64,000 bases of DNA from Mesostigma viride (Eukaryota > Streptophyta > Mesostigmatophyceae > Mesostigmatales > Mesostigmataceae): NCBI GenBank assembly GCA_009746045.1, contig RPFO01000103.1, forward strand, positions 1,401,121 through 1,465,120, in the 5' to 3' direction. A program made the translations under genes and the position numbers. Position 1 is the first letter of the stretch. Each line of letters begins with the position of its first letter. Below, piece by piece: positions 23,001 to 38,000 of this stretch. The notes beneath the pieces were generated by a model, which made no database searches, was not told the origin of the DNA, and worked only from the letters and a program-made list of their open reading frames with translations.

Positions 23001-26000
23001 GAGGGCGACGGCGGCGGCGAGGGCGGCGGGATGGCCGTGTACCGCAGGGTCAAGGTCGCACCGGAGGTGATCAAAAGATTCTTGATGAGGCTGGCGGAGC
23101 TGGTGAGGTTGTTGGTGGCAACACCAGAGACCCAGAAGGTGGCGATGCCAGGGACATTGGCAAAGGTCGTGGTGAACTCGCCCAGGTTGGTCGTGATGGT
23201 CGTGTTTGCGATTGCGGTGTTGTCGCCGGTGCCACTCCTGCCTGAGGTGCCCACAAAGTCGAGCGCTCCGTCCCACCGGTCGAGGCTGAAGTCGTAGACC
23301 GTCTGGGGAAGCACGGTCGCGAGGAGCCCTCCACTCACCCTGAGAACCGAGATACGCGAGCCCGCGAAGAAGACCCAGCGGCTGGCGAAGTTGAAGTCCT
23401 GGGACTCAAGCTGCACGGTCGTGATGGCCTGGCCAGACAGCCCGAGCGCAACTGACGTGAGCGTGCCACAGGCACGGTCGAACTGGGGCACGCCCAGCGT
23501 GATGTTCCACTGGGGAAGCCACACACGCAAAAAAGCCCACGAGGACGCCAACGGAAGGCGGTGGTTGGCGAGAAAGCAGAAGTGAGAAGGTCCAGCAAGA
23601 GAGAGTTTGGATGGGTGATGCGAGACGGAAGGACGCTTCCACCAGGGAAGCCATTTGAAAGCAGAGAAAAAGCGGGCGGGGACATTCGGGGATAGTGAAT
23701 TGTGACAAGAGAACGACGCAGGACGGTGAGAGTGAGAGGCGAAGGACCCCAAAAGGATAGTATGATGTAAACTAGTGAAAAAATTGGTACGGTACTGGAT
23801 TCCAACACAAATGGAAACAAAGTGCCCTCGCATACACACACCCGTACACACATGTACACAAGCATGCCAAAAGCATGCCTCGCCTTTGCTTCAGGCCATC
23901 ACTAGGTAGGTGGTAAGCCCTACACCCTATACAGCAAAGACCATATCATGTAAGGCCCTGGCACCATGGTGACAGACTTACGATGTTGTCAAACATGGGC
24001 GTGGACGCGGCTGCTGCAAACTGGCACGCTGCGAAGACACGTGAAAGAGGAACGTCAACAAGGTAGCATGGCAAAGAATAAAAACAAGAAAAAGAAGGAG
24101 TAGGTGAGCCATCGTCATCATGAGCAAACTTCATGGAAGACATGTTGTCCGAAACCTGGAAACGATGCGTGGTTGCTGTGATTATTCGGGCCAGTGTGCT
24201 GCATGCCACTGATTTAGGAAAACCTACACTACAACCTTAAAGAGATAACCTGGCGCCCCAGCAACATCACTCAGTACGTAAAGAAACGCTTCATGTGTGC
24301 TTCTAAAAGTCAACTACATGGGCCCTTGCGGAATGCCATCGCTGACCTGTGCAGTCCCCTTCAAGCACTCGGTATCTACAGGCACAGGAAAACTCACCCT
24401 TGTGGGCAAGGTTTGACAATCTTAAAATATTAGTCCAGCCGGTGCTCATGCTCGCAAGTGACTGTGAAAACCTGGGCATTTACCTGGAGGTGGCGGTGAT
24501 GCTGGGGGCGGCCTGGGCGGGGGGTTTGGAGACGGGGGTGGCGACCGTACAGGTGGTGGCGACTTCACAGCCGGCGGCGGTGGCGGCGAGCGATTAGATG
24601 TCACGTAACGGGTGAAAAGGCTGGCCCCTATCTTGGGTGTGTTCGACTCCACATCGATGATAGTATCGTTAAACAGCGGAGAGAGAGAATCGATGCGGAT
24701 CTTAAATATTGCCAAGCCGAGCGGTGTGATGTGCGCAGGATCCTCAGCGACGAATTCTGTCAGGTCTCCGCGGATGGTAGTGTTCACCGTGGCAGACATG
24801 TTCACTGGGATCACCAGGGACGCAGCTGGGCCAGTGGTGCGGTACGTGTAGTTAAAGGTCTTCAGCAAGGACACTTGCATGACCTGGGTGCCGTCTTCGC
24901 GGGACAAGCTGACAACGGCCCGCGCGGTGACCAGGGTCGTGAAGTTCGCCGCGGTGCTGACCGGCTCGATAGTAAACTGCGTGAAGTACTGGGAAGCCAG
25001 GGTGGCGCTAATTGAGGAGAGGTACCCGCAGGGTGGGTTGAACTGGTCCACTCCGAGGTCGCCTTGGAAATTTTCAGTGATCTGCAGATGCCCCACAATA
25101 ACGTTCAAGAACGCGGAAGAAGGGGAAAGAGAAAGTTAACTGGTCACCCTGGAACATAACAACCAAAGCTGTAGGACTTCTGTAAACCACGCACACAGAC
25201 ACAATATGAAGGGAACACCGAGATACCAGTCCCCCATAAAAAAACACATTTTTGCACAATAATTATTTGTTTGGAGTGGGAAGTGTCCGATTTTGACCCC
25301 TGCCATCAAAATATTGGCGATTCCTTGCATGTTAAGTCGGAGTCTGAGTGCTCTGGTTGAGTTCTGTCGAACACACTAATGACACTTGACCCCCAAACCT
25401 CATACTTGGCTTTTAGCGCCTTGGGCTCATCTGATGACAAGGGGCCAGCACACAGCCGTTTTCAACTGTCTTATAAGCCTACTGTCACTCTACTGAGAAC
25501 GGACTTTCCAGCATCTTAGGCATGGTCCAGGATCCTCTGGATGAGATTTGTTGATTGCACGAAGTTATTCATGCTTTAAGTTGGGTTCAATGATAACTTG
25601 GGTCAAACCAAGACGTGAACCCAACGCGTGAATTGCTCTACTAAATTGTGCTAACTTGAACTAAAATTACCAAAACATGCTACTTGGAACTTACAATGCC
25701 CAAGTCCTGTACGACCTATTACAGCACGCTCGGGATAAGAAACATAGCGCACCCTTGCCACATGGGAACAAAGAGACTAAGCACTACACGACTGCAAGTG
25801 TAGAGGATCTATCCGCCTCATGCATTCCACAGCTCAGGCAGTGATACACTTGCAAGCAACGCTTACAGGAACTTCCTGCAACGCCAGGGTGACGTTGCGG
25901 TCGCTCAGGCAAACTGCGAGCCCAACAAAAGGAAAAACATGGCGTGAAGGAATACGCAGTAAGGGCATGAAGTTCAACAGGCACCATTGTAGGGGGAACA

Positions 26001-29000
26001 TAGAGACAGGTTCAGCAACCATCACAAAAAAAGTCTTGCCGCTTCCTAGAAGCATTTGTACAAACATCAGTGTTCTCTTCTGCAGGAGAAAGGCACCCAT
26101 ACTAGGAGAAACCGATAGTAGGAGAAAGGAACCCACATGGCATCACAATGACACCACGCAGGCATTCCTTGTGTAGATATCCTACTCGCAGACTCTTCCT
26201 AGCCAACTAGCAAAGGCCACAAAGGTATACCTTAAGGTCTAGGAGATTATGTCCAAGCCCTGTGGCTGATTAGAACAGCCGAGGTGATGTCATTGTAACC
26301 CTGAAAGTTTGGCGACAGTACTCAGTATCAATGGCCAGAAGTGAATGGCCCGGGACAGAAGTAGTACAACAAATGAAGCCACCTGCTGTACAGTACGGCG
26401 AGTAGGGTTGGAACGACCTTGTTGGGATCATGAGCCAAAAATATCCTAATATTGTTGCACTGCAACCTACGAACCTTGGCAATCAGAACTCCATGCTACA
26501 GGCATTCCGTGTACCAGATTGACAAGCATGGCATGAAATACCGAGGGCTTGGGGTCCCTGAACACGGGCAATCCTCCAAGTACCAAAAGGTGTATCCACC
26601 CCCTTCACCCAAGGAATCTTGTATTTACCAACGGTGAGCTCAAGAAACGCTCCCCAGGGCCCGTTGGGGTCCACCCTAGATCAAATCTCTCCCTTATATT
26701 GGGAGGCCCCATTTTCAGTGTAAGGCTGGCGAATTTCACTCCACCACTACTGTGCGCTCGCGTGTTACAGGAATCGTCCAGCATTTCCATAAAACTTGGA
26801 CGGGAGGAGTGGGCCGGCGTCTCACTTACATGGCGGCGGCGGGGGAGGATTCGGGGGTGGTGGCCTTGGTGGCGGGGGTGACGGCGGCGACCGTGGCGGT
26901 GGTGGTGATGGGGGTGGCGGGCGAGGCGGTGGTGGTGGGCGTGGCGGCGGTGGTGGAGACGGCGATGGTGTGTCCACATAGCGGACGCTGAGCGTCGCTT
27001 GGGCATAACTTGAATCAGCCAGAATGAACCTTTCTGAAATGGTACCAACCCTCACAGGGAAGGTTTCGAGGAAGAAAGTATTAAAACCTGCGTCTCCCGT
27101 GCTGGCCGCCGTGGTGTTAAACAAATTAACCACGGAAGCCGTCGAGATTGTGACATCCAGGGATCCCGTGGCGTTTGCCCATCCCTTACGACCCGAGAGG
27201 CCCGAGAAATCGAGGTTGCCATCGTAGTCACTGAACGTGAAGTTGACCGTCCGCTGAGCAGTGACGTTCATTAGATGTATCATCTCATTACGGTAGACCA
27301 CGAACTGGGTTCCGAACGTCATGGAGACGAACGGCAACGAGAAGGACTCAATCGACACGTCAGTCACGTGCTGCGTGCGGAGTGAGAAGATGATGGCGTT
27401 CAGCCTGCCGCATGCATTCCTGTATTTCGGGATGTCAAAGGAGTCAAACCACTGCATACACCAAGGACATGGGAGGGGCATTAAAAAAGGAGTGCGTGGG
27501 CACAAAAGACTTGTCAGCCATCCAGCATATGCAGGGGCAGCAGTTCTGTTTCCCAGGGGAGAAGGGGGTGGGGGCTAGGACCATGTGTGGTGGGCTTGAC
27601 CATGAGCAGGCAAAGGTGCCTTGCACGGTGTGCAACCAAGCAGACTAGTACATCGGGCTGTGTTGCAAGCGACGCAGGATGGAGCTAACATGGGGGGAAG
27701 AGGCAAAGACTCCGCCCGAGAGCCCATGCAGAGTGAAGCTGCCATATTATCAGGCGATAGGTAGCTGGCAGTCCATGGAATTGGGGTGCACAACGCTTCT
27801 GGGGCAGAACTGTTTAGGGGACACAACTAGCCCAAACTGCAGCAACCCAGCATAAAGTCCACCTGCAAGCTCACTGAGCCGAGCTAAAGGGGTTCATATG
27901 AGATAAGGGCCTTTTGGAGGCATGCAGTAGGCACAAACATGGCTTACGGCCTTAGAAGAGAGGATCTCCTTCCAGATCACACAAGCTGACGGGCACCCTT
28001 GGCAAGCATACAAGACAAAGGCACCAAACAATACAAACCGGACACCTCCGACAATCTATCGCATGTGTTCAGGCACAGGCCGAGTGATTGGTTTCAGCAC
28101 CAGGCGGCAGGCAGTTACACTTACGCGATCATTGCTGGAGAACTCCTCAGTCGAGTCGCTGGCGTTGACGAGGCACGCTGCCACATTGCAGATAAACGTT
28201 GCAGGAGGGATTACACAAAGAAACAGGGGGCCAGTTAATACAGGCTTGCTACAGAAGCCCTGCATACACCATAACACCCAGGGCACGAGTTGCATACACA
28301 TTGGATGATAAACAATATTATAGCGACGGTTCTCGTGCACAATAACAGGCGCCCCACATTCATGAGGTGCTGGCCATGATGACATTTTTGCCGGACAGAG
28401 CCCAGCTACTTAGAACGCGCAGTATTTTCACGACATGAAAAGACCTGCTCGGGCCACAGTCACGCTAATGTTTGCAACTAGCTGTGAAACCCTTCCCTGA
28501 CACGTGATTTGAGCATAGCTCTTCGGGTGACTCAAGTAGATATGTGAGACGATGGATTGTGTCCATTGAAGCCACTAGCTTGTCAGCTCGTGCTTGCTGA
28601 CACCATGCACAAGAGCGAGGGGCTACCCAATATGCATACACTGGCGGCACAAGCTAAAAGGGCACCCCTGGTTGATACCTGGTGGCGGCGGCGATGGCGG
28701 CGGCGATGGTGGTGGGCTTGGCGACGGCGGCGGGCTTGGCGACGGCGGCGGTGATGGCGGCGATGGCGGGGAGGGTGGCGGCGGCGGGGATGGCGAAATG
28801 AAAATATAATTGATGGTCAGGATCGCCGTTCCAGTCGACTGGACATTCTTGGTGAAACTGCCGGCAGGAAAGAAAAACTCCAAGTTGCCAGTCAGGTAGA
28901 AATCCACCTTGGGGTCCACCGCATCCGTTGAATTTTGGATGAACTCAGTCAGGTTGCCCGTGATGGTCACATTGCTAATCGCTTGTGCCACACCGTCCAC

Positions 29001-32000
29001 ATTCTGGGAGTTGCGGCCATCCATGGTCAAACGGAAGTTCGCCTGGGGCATCATCGAAGTAAGCACAGACCCGTTGCTGGACTTGAGGGTGATCGCGTGC
29101 CCATACCAGAACTCGAGGAGCGTGGGAAAGAGCGAGACCACAAACACGTTGTGGGCGGACTTCCCAGACAGGGAGAGCTGGACCGCGGTGAGCAGACCGC
29201 AGTCCTTGTTAAACTGATTGAATCTTACATTCTCAGTTGCCTGCACGCAGTGCACAGGGGCGAAAACAACAAATCCCAGATGCATTCCCAGAAATCATCA
29301 AGAAAGAGGACAATGTGAGTGGGAACCGAAACAGTGGAGGAAGAGAAAGCAGGCTGGGAGCTAGAGGGAGAGCTACAAGCCAGGGACAACATGATATCCT
29401 AAGTGAGATGCACATTTCAGGCGGGCGGCCGAGTTGGTGAGTTGATGGGAAGGGAGGGGGGGCGGGGGCGGATAAGGATAGGTTAGGAGAGTGCCTGGAA
29501 GGGTGCTAGGAAGGGAAGGGAAGATGAGTCCCATCGAAAAGGTGAATCACAAGGGAAGGGTGGAAAGCAGCTAGTTGCAGCCCCCATGACTGATTGAAAG
29601 GGTGTAAGACTCCAGGCGTGCATGCAGGAAGAGTCTGTCTTTTGTCCACATAAGTGGGTTCCAGCACGCAATCAGGGCGCATGATGATGCAACCAGTACA
29701 CAGTACATCAGGGCACCAGAAGGGCGACATTCGGAAGCGTGGGATGCCAAGTATTAGGCCTATCACCGTGCTGGGGTATCACAGGCCCAAGCATTGCGCA
29801 TCATGCGTTCAACCATCAGGGATCACAGCACAAGTGCATTGGCCATACTCATCTGTCTCTTTGTTACTTACAGATGAGCCATCATCCGCAAAAATCTTCG
29901 TGTAAGTGTCGGTGTACGTGCAAGCTGCGCATGCACAAGCAAGAGGCACATTGCACAAGGAATACATAGAGGCCCTATGGTTAATGGAAGGGAAAACACA
30001 CCAAGCCAGGCACAAAGAAAGCAACCATCCACAGAACAGGCATTTCCAAAGCCCTTGAAGTTCCAAGCATTTTTACCATGAGGTCTTTGCATTTCGCCAC
30101 GTGTGGCATGCTGAACTACGAAAACTCCCCCATCGTGAGTTGGCTCCCAATGTGCGGCTTTCCACCAATCAAAACTTGGTTCAGCAAATCAACACGTGAG
30201 GGGGATGACATGGATGGCGACGGGCACAACGGAGTGGGCCGCGATGACCTGTCACGGGTGAACATAAACAGTGCTACCACGGCGGCGAGCAGAGAGATGT
30301 AAGGAGAAATGGGAATGACCTCGAAAGGCATGTCAGCACTGCCTGCAAAACCTGCGCCCAGCTACATACAACTTCAAGCAACACATACACATACTCAGAA
30401 CTTGAGGTCTGTGGAGGCAACTTGGTTGCAAGCCAAGCTTGCAACTCTAGCACAACACAAGGTTGGCGGCGGCTTTGGGGCCTTAGTGTGGTACCCCTAC
30501 CAAGTACCAAACTTGGTGCTACACCGCCAAAACTGGCCGCAAAGCGCCACTTATGAACACGTGACCCATGAACGACATCGACGCATTCGGCGCTTGTGCT
30601 TACGTGGGGCAGGGGGCGCTGTCGGCGCTGGAGGCTGAGGCGGTGACGGGATTGCGATGATGTACTCCACGGTGAGGCTCGCAGATGCATTGGAGCGAGA
30701 AACCCTCGTGACACTGCCAGTTGAGTTCAATGTCGCCTCGTACTTGGTGGCGGTGACGATGAACGTGACATTGCCCAAGTTATCGGAATCCAGCGACACA
30801 AACTCGTAAAGGAAATCGGTCACGGTAGCCTGCGCCTCCGCCTCAACCTGATCAGTCATGCTCTTGCCAGAGATGTTCGCGAAGTCGATCCTGCCGTCGA
30901 ATGGGCCCAGCTGCATCTGGTAGTTGCTATGGGGAGTGACCGCGAGGACTGGGGTTCCAAAGGAGCGTAAGAGCGTAATGTGGGAGCCCACATTCATGTT
31001 GACATACGTTCCGTTTGCACCGGTATTCAGGGACTCCACGTCGAGCTTGTGGACAGACGTTCCCGCCAGGCTGATGCTGACCGACGCCAGCAACCCGCAG
31101 TCTGGGTTGAACTGAGGCAACAAAAGCGCGCGTTGCCACTGCGAAGGGTACCACGCAGACACACACAAATGGCAGGTGCGGCACGTCGTGTGAGGACAAA
31201 GCTTTGGGAAGCGCTACATGCCCAACAGAGGCTATGTGAAAAGATAAAGGCAGGGAATGGGAAAGGGTGGAAGAAAGAAGTCCATCAAAGAAAAAAACTT
31301 CCACAAGAATTGCAACAGCCGGGTAAAGAGAAAACAGTTAGGAGAAGGACTTTTAGGATAACCACACTCATACCCGTCTGGTCAGTAATTCATACAGGAG
31401 AAACCATTCCACAAGAGAGGCTTTGCCATCCAAGTTGCAGGTAGGAGGGTGGCCAATGAAAAAAACCTTTCATAAAGGTGAGAGAGGACATGGCGAGCAC
31501 ACGGAACGCGCACATGGCAGGGAAGGCAAGTTGCTGCTAAAAAAGCTGAGCGCAGAATACATACCACAAATTTCTTGCGATGGGGACAATCCAGGATCAA
31601 ACACACATGAATGCAAAACCAACGCCTGGCACGGATGGCCTCCAGGGATTTTGGTCGTTTTTTCTATTTCATTATAAGGGCTTACCGTGGTGGTCTGCAA
31701 TCCGGTGGACGCAGAGACCTCGTTGTTGCAAACTGCACGCACACAAAGCCCATGAAAGCAACATTTTCAAAGGAACCGATTGCAACCGTTAGGTAATTTG
31801 AATATGCAAAGCAGAGCACAAGTCTAAAACATAAGATTATGCAACCGATTATGGGAACCATTGTACTGGGCAGGGCCTTTACCCCATGCCTGCAAAGTTT
31901 TAATCGGAGTAACTGTAGACAGTTGTTGCCGATGCAAAGCAACTTCATCAGCCTTACTAGGAGTAGCACAGTAGCCGGTTTGCAACTGTAACTGGCACAA

Positions 32001-35000
32001 TACACGTAGTGCGCTGCATTGTCAGCTCTTGGGCATCCCCTTAGTCATGCACTTTCACTAGCCTAAAGTTCCATAGCGTGATACTGCACTGGTCAGGAAC
32101 ACATTCCATCACCATTCTGCAAACGATGCCAGGCTTCGACAAAAATCACACTTGAAGACCACTGGTTCCCAATATTTGGGTCCGAAAACAGGCTAATTGA
32201 TAGCCACTAGACTTTATAAATCAACAAGCCCTCAATGAGCATCAAGACCAGAGCGATTACACGAGTCAATGGAAAGAGATACAGAGACAAAAATAAAGGC
32301 ACTTACCAGGAGGTTTTGGAACAATGTTGTAGGTCACGTAGAGAGTGGCGCGGGCATCCGAGAAGAGTCCCTGCACGAAGGAGCCTTCGGACGTCTCGTT
32401 GAAACCCTCCGCTCTGATGGTGAAGTTTACCAACCGGTCCGGGGCGCCACGCTGGGGCGACTTGTACAGGTCGTCAAGAACCGTAATTTTACTGGTCTGC
32501 GACGCAGCCAAGCCCGAATATGTATCTCCCGAGGGGCCATTGAAGTCGACAAAGCCATCGTAGGGCTCCAGCTGGGAAGAAATGGTCGTGTTCGGCTGTA
32601 CCAGGAGCAACTGCGAGAACTCGTCTCCACCAGGTTGCTGGAGCATGATGGTGGCTCCAAGCCTTGCCGTGGCAACTGAGGTAGCCCCGGACAGGCTTTC
32701 AATGCCCAGGTTACCCTGAACATCACCGACGAGGACAATGTCGACGGAGACGAGCTCTCCGCATGCAGGGTCGAACTGAGGGATCGAGACCTGGCGTGTC
32801 CACTGCGGGGCATGGGCACGCAATTGGAGGGAGAACGACGAAGGGGATGGGATATCACGATATCTATAGTGACATAACCATAATGAAAATCATGGGTTCA
32901 TCGCAACATGCATCCTATCGATCATCAAGGCGACCCAATAGTCGCACAAATTTACGGGGCTGCGGCCGAATTTCCATGGCATTGCGCTATTTCGCCATCT
33001 TCCTACATACGAATTGAATTTCGTGGTGATTGGTATGCCAGCACAAACAGAGAAGGGGATGGGGTTGTTGGGGCAGGAAGGGTGCACGACATAGGCTGGG
33101 TTAAGCAAATTTAAGCTTCGGCTGCTAAGGGAGCGAACAAGGTGTAACTTTTTGCTTAATTGCTCTATAAATCAATTGTCTGCCATCACTAACTCACGTT
33201 GGTGCGAATCAGGGTGGTGGATGCGATGAATGGCCCGATGGTGTTCGTGGTCTCGTCAATCACTTGGCTGCAGACAACTGCTCAACGGGAGAAACACACA
33301 CAAAAAAGCAAGTAGTCCAGTCAGAGAGATCGAACTTCACAGAGCAGACGACAGATGACAGGGACCAGAGCGAGTTATTTGCGCCCCGTCCTTTCTTAGT
33401 ACTCTCACATCCAAATTTTCTTAGTGCTCCTACACATAATTTTCAGCATTCTTGTACTATCGGTGTTGTGGTTTAAGAGTCCAGAGAGGAGGAAGTGATA
33501 ACGCGCACACCATCTCACTCACAGATGCCCATACCCATTGTTTCTATGGATACCAGGAGCAGGCAGGCAAAAGGGTGCAAGTACCCAATCACATGCGGCA
33601 AGTAGCCTACACATTCACCCCCATGAGTTGCACACTGGTGGAAGGCCTGGTAAGGTATTTTTACGATGTCTACTACTGAAGGATATGATCGTCATACCGA
33701 GATGATCATCATACCGACAGCCCCTCATGTTGCAGGGGTAGGGAAAACAATGCATTAAGGCGCGGGGCCAGCCATCAGGAATTAGCGTCAGGGTAGAGGC
33801 ATCAGGGTTTCCAAACAAGCAGCATTACCAAAAGAGATGAGAGCTAGGTAGGAAAATGTGTTGAGGCACTACGCAAGCACTTGGGTGTTCTCAAAAAAGG
33901 TTACCATAGTAGACTTAACAACATAGACGATGACCGAGTGGGGCGACAGGCAAGGCAACAAACAAGGTAGTAAGGAGGTTACCGTTGATACAACAGCTGA
34001 AGCAAAAACAGGCGAGAAGCGTACACCAAACTTACTTGGTCCACTGGTCGCCGAAGCTGCATCCACCGCAACAAGAAAAGGCACACCATGAGGCATGCGG
34101 ACAAAATTGGCTACGATTAGCATCGAACAATTTGTTCACGTCAAAAGGAATCCAGGTCAACAGGATTCTACAAGAACAGGTGCCCTATCAAGAAGGGGAA
34201 GTCAGCTTGTTTTCCGCTGGGCTCAGCCAATCGGCAAGAAGCAAGCATGGGAGCAGGTGACCAACTAGCAAAGCCCAAGCTCTCATGTTAAGGGGGATAA
34301 GCTAAGTTAAGGGGGACATGCCTATTGCCTACATACTACAAGTACTACAATAGGACCCTGTCTGCAGCTCGTTGCAAAGCATGCCATCAGCCGTGCCCGT
34401 GATTCACTGCCAACTTTAAATTTTACCTACCCCAAGGCATCACCAGCATTGAGACAAATCTCTGGCTTTGCCCCGTTTGGGCGCTATGATTGTATGCGCA
34501 GGAAGCTCCAAGCCTGTGGACCTGTTACTCTCCGAACAGATCCTTGCAAAGTGTCCTGATGGAGCACCAGATGCTGCTAAAACAGAGGTGACCAGCATGC
34601 GCGCGATATTTGCGGAATTGGCAGAGAAATAACTCGATGCCACCCATACTGTACTGATGCAGTACCGCTGTTGCACAAGGGCTCAAATATTGCCACACTA
34701 AACATTGTAGAACCAGGACATGAACTTACCAACATTGATACGGTACGTCCCCAAGGAGGTGGTTGTGACACCATCCACCACCTGCGCGGTCAGGATTAAG
34801 GGGCAGATAAACACATGCCCACCATCCCAAGACATGACATAGATGCATATGAGCTCACATTCAGACTTGGCAGACGAGAATCACAAACATCACAATCATG
34901 AAAACGCAAAAAAATGAGTAGGAGATGAAATAGGGAGGCAGCCTGTGAGCATGGACAGGAAAAAATGGAACACAGTACTAAATACCAAATCTTGATCACA

Positions 35001-38000
35001 GCAGATCACAGCGAGGTCTGCTTGTGATGTTACAGACAAAACGGTGGCTTATTATGCAAGGGACTTCTGACATGTTTGTGACAAATGACTTCACAGCATG
35101 TATGAACCACCACTGTTGAGTGCTTGGGGTAGGCCACAGTTGGGGATGAGAGTAGTTCTAGTGTACCCAATCCAGCTCATTCTTCTAAAATCGCGCATCA
35201 AGGTTTACGTCAAAACGCAGCATCTAATCACAATCTAACTTATCCTTATCCGCTGCACCACACTGTACAAGTAACAAGAAAAGGTAGCAGTGCCTGTGTC
35301 CCCCCCCCCCCCCCCCTTTTAATGTGCATCAATCTGTGATTAAAGACACCTAAACAGTTGCACCCATGATCATCCCCATCAGAGGCATGTGAATGGACGG
35401 ATCAAATGCAACAGGAATGTTGCTGCAAATAACGTACAAAGTAGTAGACCGTGCCGGCGTCCAGTCTAACGGTCAAGGCTGAAGACAGCAGTGGATTCTG
35501 TAGGCAGGTGTCGTCCCTGCTCGAGCAGGCAACCAGCTCCGATGTGGGGACTGTTGGGCAAAGATGAGGTGACATGCAAAGAAATGCACAGGACGGGCAC
35601 AGTTTGGTAAGCCAAGTCGAAAGACCTATGGTAAAGGACAAAAGATTTCTGCGTAGACTGGATGCACAACAGAAATTTCAAAAAATAGTATGATATTAAA
35701 GGAGAAGCAAAACCAACCAAAACAATCTGAAATACACGTACCAACAAAAAGGCACGTGCGCACACATGCACATATACATTCATTGCACATATTACATGTG
35801 AATAACATAGGGAATGGACACAAACGGACTTTGTAGACTCTCTTGGCACCAACTTGTAATTTTCCAAGTTACCTTGGGTACCAGTTGGTTGTGGGAATGT
35901 ACAATGGGATTGCCTTCCTGGGTGCCGCAAACGACCGTACAACAGGGCATCAGACACAGACATAAGGCGTACAGCTGTCCTAGTAACAACGCAATTACAA
36001 CAGCAGGTTTCGTGGAACCAAAAGCTCTCAATAATTTGAAGTGTGACAACTATGCCTGGACGGATGGCGATCCAACGCCGTGGAAGGATCAGGGTGGTTA
36101 TGCTCTCCGTTCTTATGTCTAACTAATTTTTACCTTTACAACCATCAATACAACCTGTATCTTTTCCAAGCATCTGCTACCATGGACACACCCCACCTCC
36201 CACCCATTCCCGCAGGACGTACCTCCACGCCTTTCACCCCTGCAGTCCTGGCAGTCTGTGCCGAGGGCGCAGGATTCATCCACCGACGCAGTCGAGGGGA
36301 AGTCCACGACACCGCCGTCATTGCAGACATTCTGGAAACTGAGGATACACTCATTCGTGCAGACGTTGGTGTACGAGAACTCCCCCTTGTAGACGGACAG
36401 AAGGGTGTCAAAATTTGTCTCGTTGCCGCAGGTGCTGACGATGATGTCCATCGGTTCCGTGGGGGTAAACTTGTACACGACATCTGGCGCAAGGCTGCTG
36501 ATGCACCCCTGGGACGAGGGGTTGAACCTGCAACATTATGTAGGATAACAAGGTACACGGCACGCGTCCCACACAGCTGGCAGTAAGAACCCATGAAACA
36601 ACCAACTGTGCCAGCAGGCTCTTTCTATTCTTGAGCCGATGTGTGTGCGTCAGAACAGTAAGAAGCAAAGACGAAATTTTTCGAATGGTTGAAGTGGTGG
36701 TTGTGTGGGAGTGGGTGGGTGTGTGGAGGGGGGGGGGGGGGGGTGAGAGGGTGGCTGATTGGCTGGGTGCCTATGCCTGCTACATAACGAACTGTGCCCA
36801 CCACGCTACCACTCCATGTTGATATAGCCAAGATTTATGATTAGAGAGTCACATTACTGAAGTAAGGTTTCATTATAAGGAACGTGTATGAGGAAGGTGA
36901 ATACTGCTAATTATGCATTGTCCGATAACAACAAATTTGGGCAACGAGAATCGAGCCCGGTGCAGAAGATGTGCGGGGGGGAAGTTTGTCAAACGCCCAG
37001 TTTGGTCAGTGACAGGCAACAGAGGCGATCCCTGGTACAACCCAAGTGCCATGCGCACTGTACCAATTGGTAGCAGGGCCAAGCTGAGCTCAACAGCTAT
37101 GTTAGGGACCAAGTCTTGCTCTGACAAAGCAGGCACCTGCAACTTTAGCCTTAAAATAGGCCCAAACCAAAAGGTCCCTTGGTTTGATGATGCTCGATCA
37201 GGCATGATGTGAGCTGCCATTCTCTGAAGTCTGAAGGAGAGGGATGTATGCTAGCATAATTTCTACTGTTTGTCCCAATTGTTCTGGCCAGGGGGCCAAC
37301 AGAACATGGCGTAACCGTCTGTAGCTTGAGGTTCATGCTTTGACGACTGCAGAGTAGGCCGCATAAGGATCTACTAGAGCCAAACAAAGCCAACATCGCT
37401 CACACTCTCCTCCACGGAAAGAAAGGAGAACATAATAAAGTCGTTGGTAATAAATAATTAAAACGAGTCATGTGAAGCTAGATAAACAACTGCCACCTTA
37501 CGTACTTGTTGTTGTAGAACCGGGTGGAGTGCACGTAGCTGAACGGGAGCGAGGGGATGGGGATGGCGTCCTCAAAGCCGCGCCCACTCGTCGAGACAAT
37601 GTCAGAATCCAGCTTCCGAATCGAGACATACGTCGACGACGAATTGTATGACAAGTCAGAGCTCCTTGCAAAGATGATGAAGTCGATGTTCTGAATGTAA
37701 TTCCTGAGGTTGTCTGGCGGGAAGTAGATCTCGATCGTGCAGGGATCCGTCGTGAGGCGCTCGCACGTCTGGCCGTCCCTGATCTCCGTCGCGTTTGCGG
37801 GCACGTCGGACGAGGTGAACGCAGTCAACGTGACCATGGACGTGGGTGTGACCGTGAGGCGAACGGTGAGCACTAAAGTGTCACCCTCAACCACAATGAC
37901 GTTGCGTGGGGTCACACTGATCCGCGGCGAGAAAGAGTTGATCACGGGGAAAAGGTACGGCAGCCGGACGCCGTTGCCCCAGAGGAGGCCTCGAATGGCC

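Noticed and set aside
22915-31138. Seven separate pherophorin-like genes, one per Pro-rich ORF
   Set aside because: Each block lacks its own start and stop, is bounded by good splice sites, and joins its neighbours in phase through short exons. Single gene preferred.
21335-33277. Regularly spaced similar blocks as a CRISPR-like array
   Set aside because: The units are protein-coding exons of about 500 bp with introns, not short identical repeats, in a eukaryotic context.
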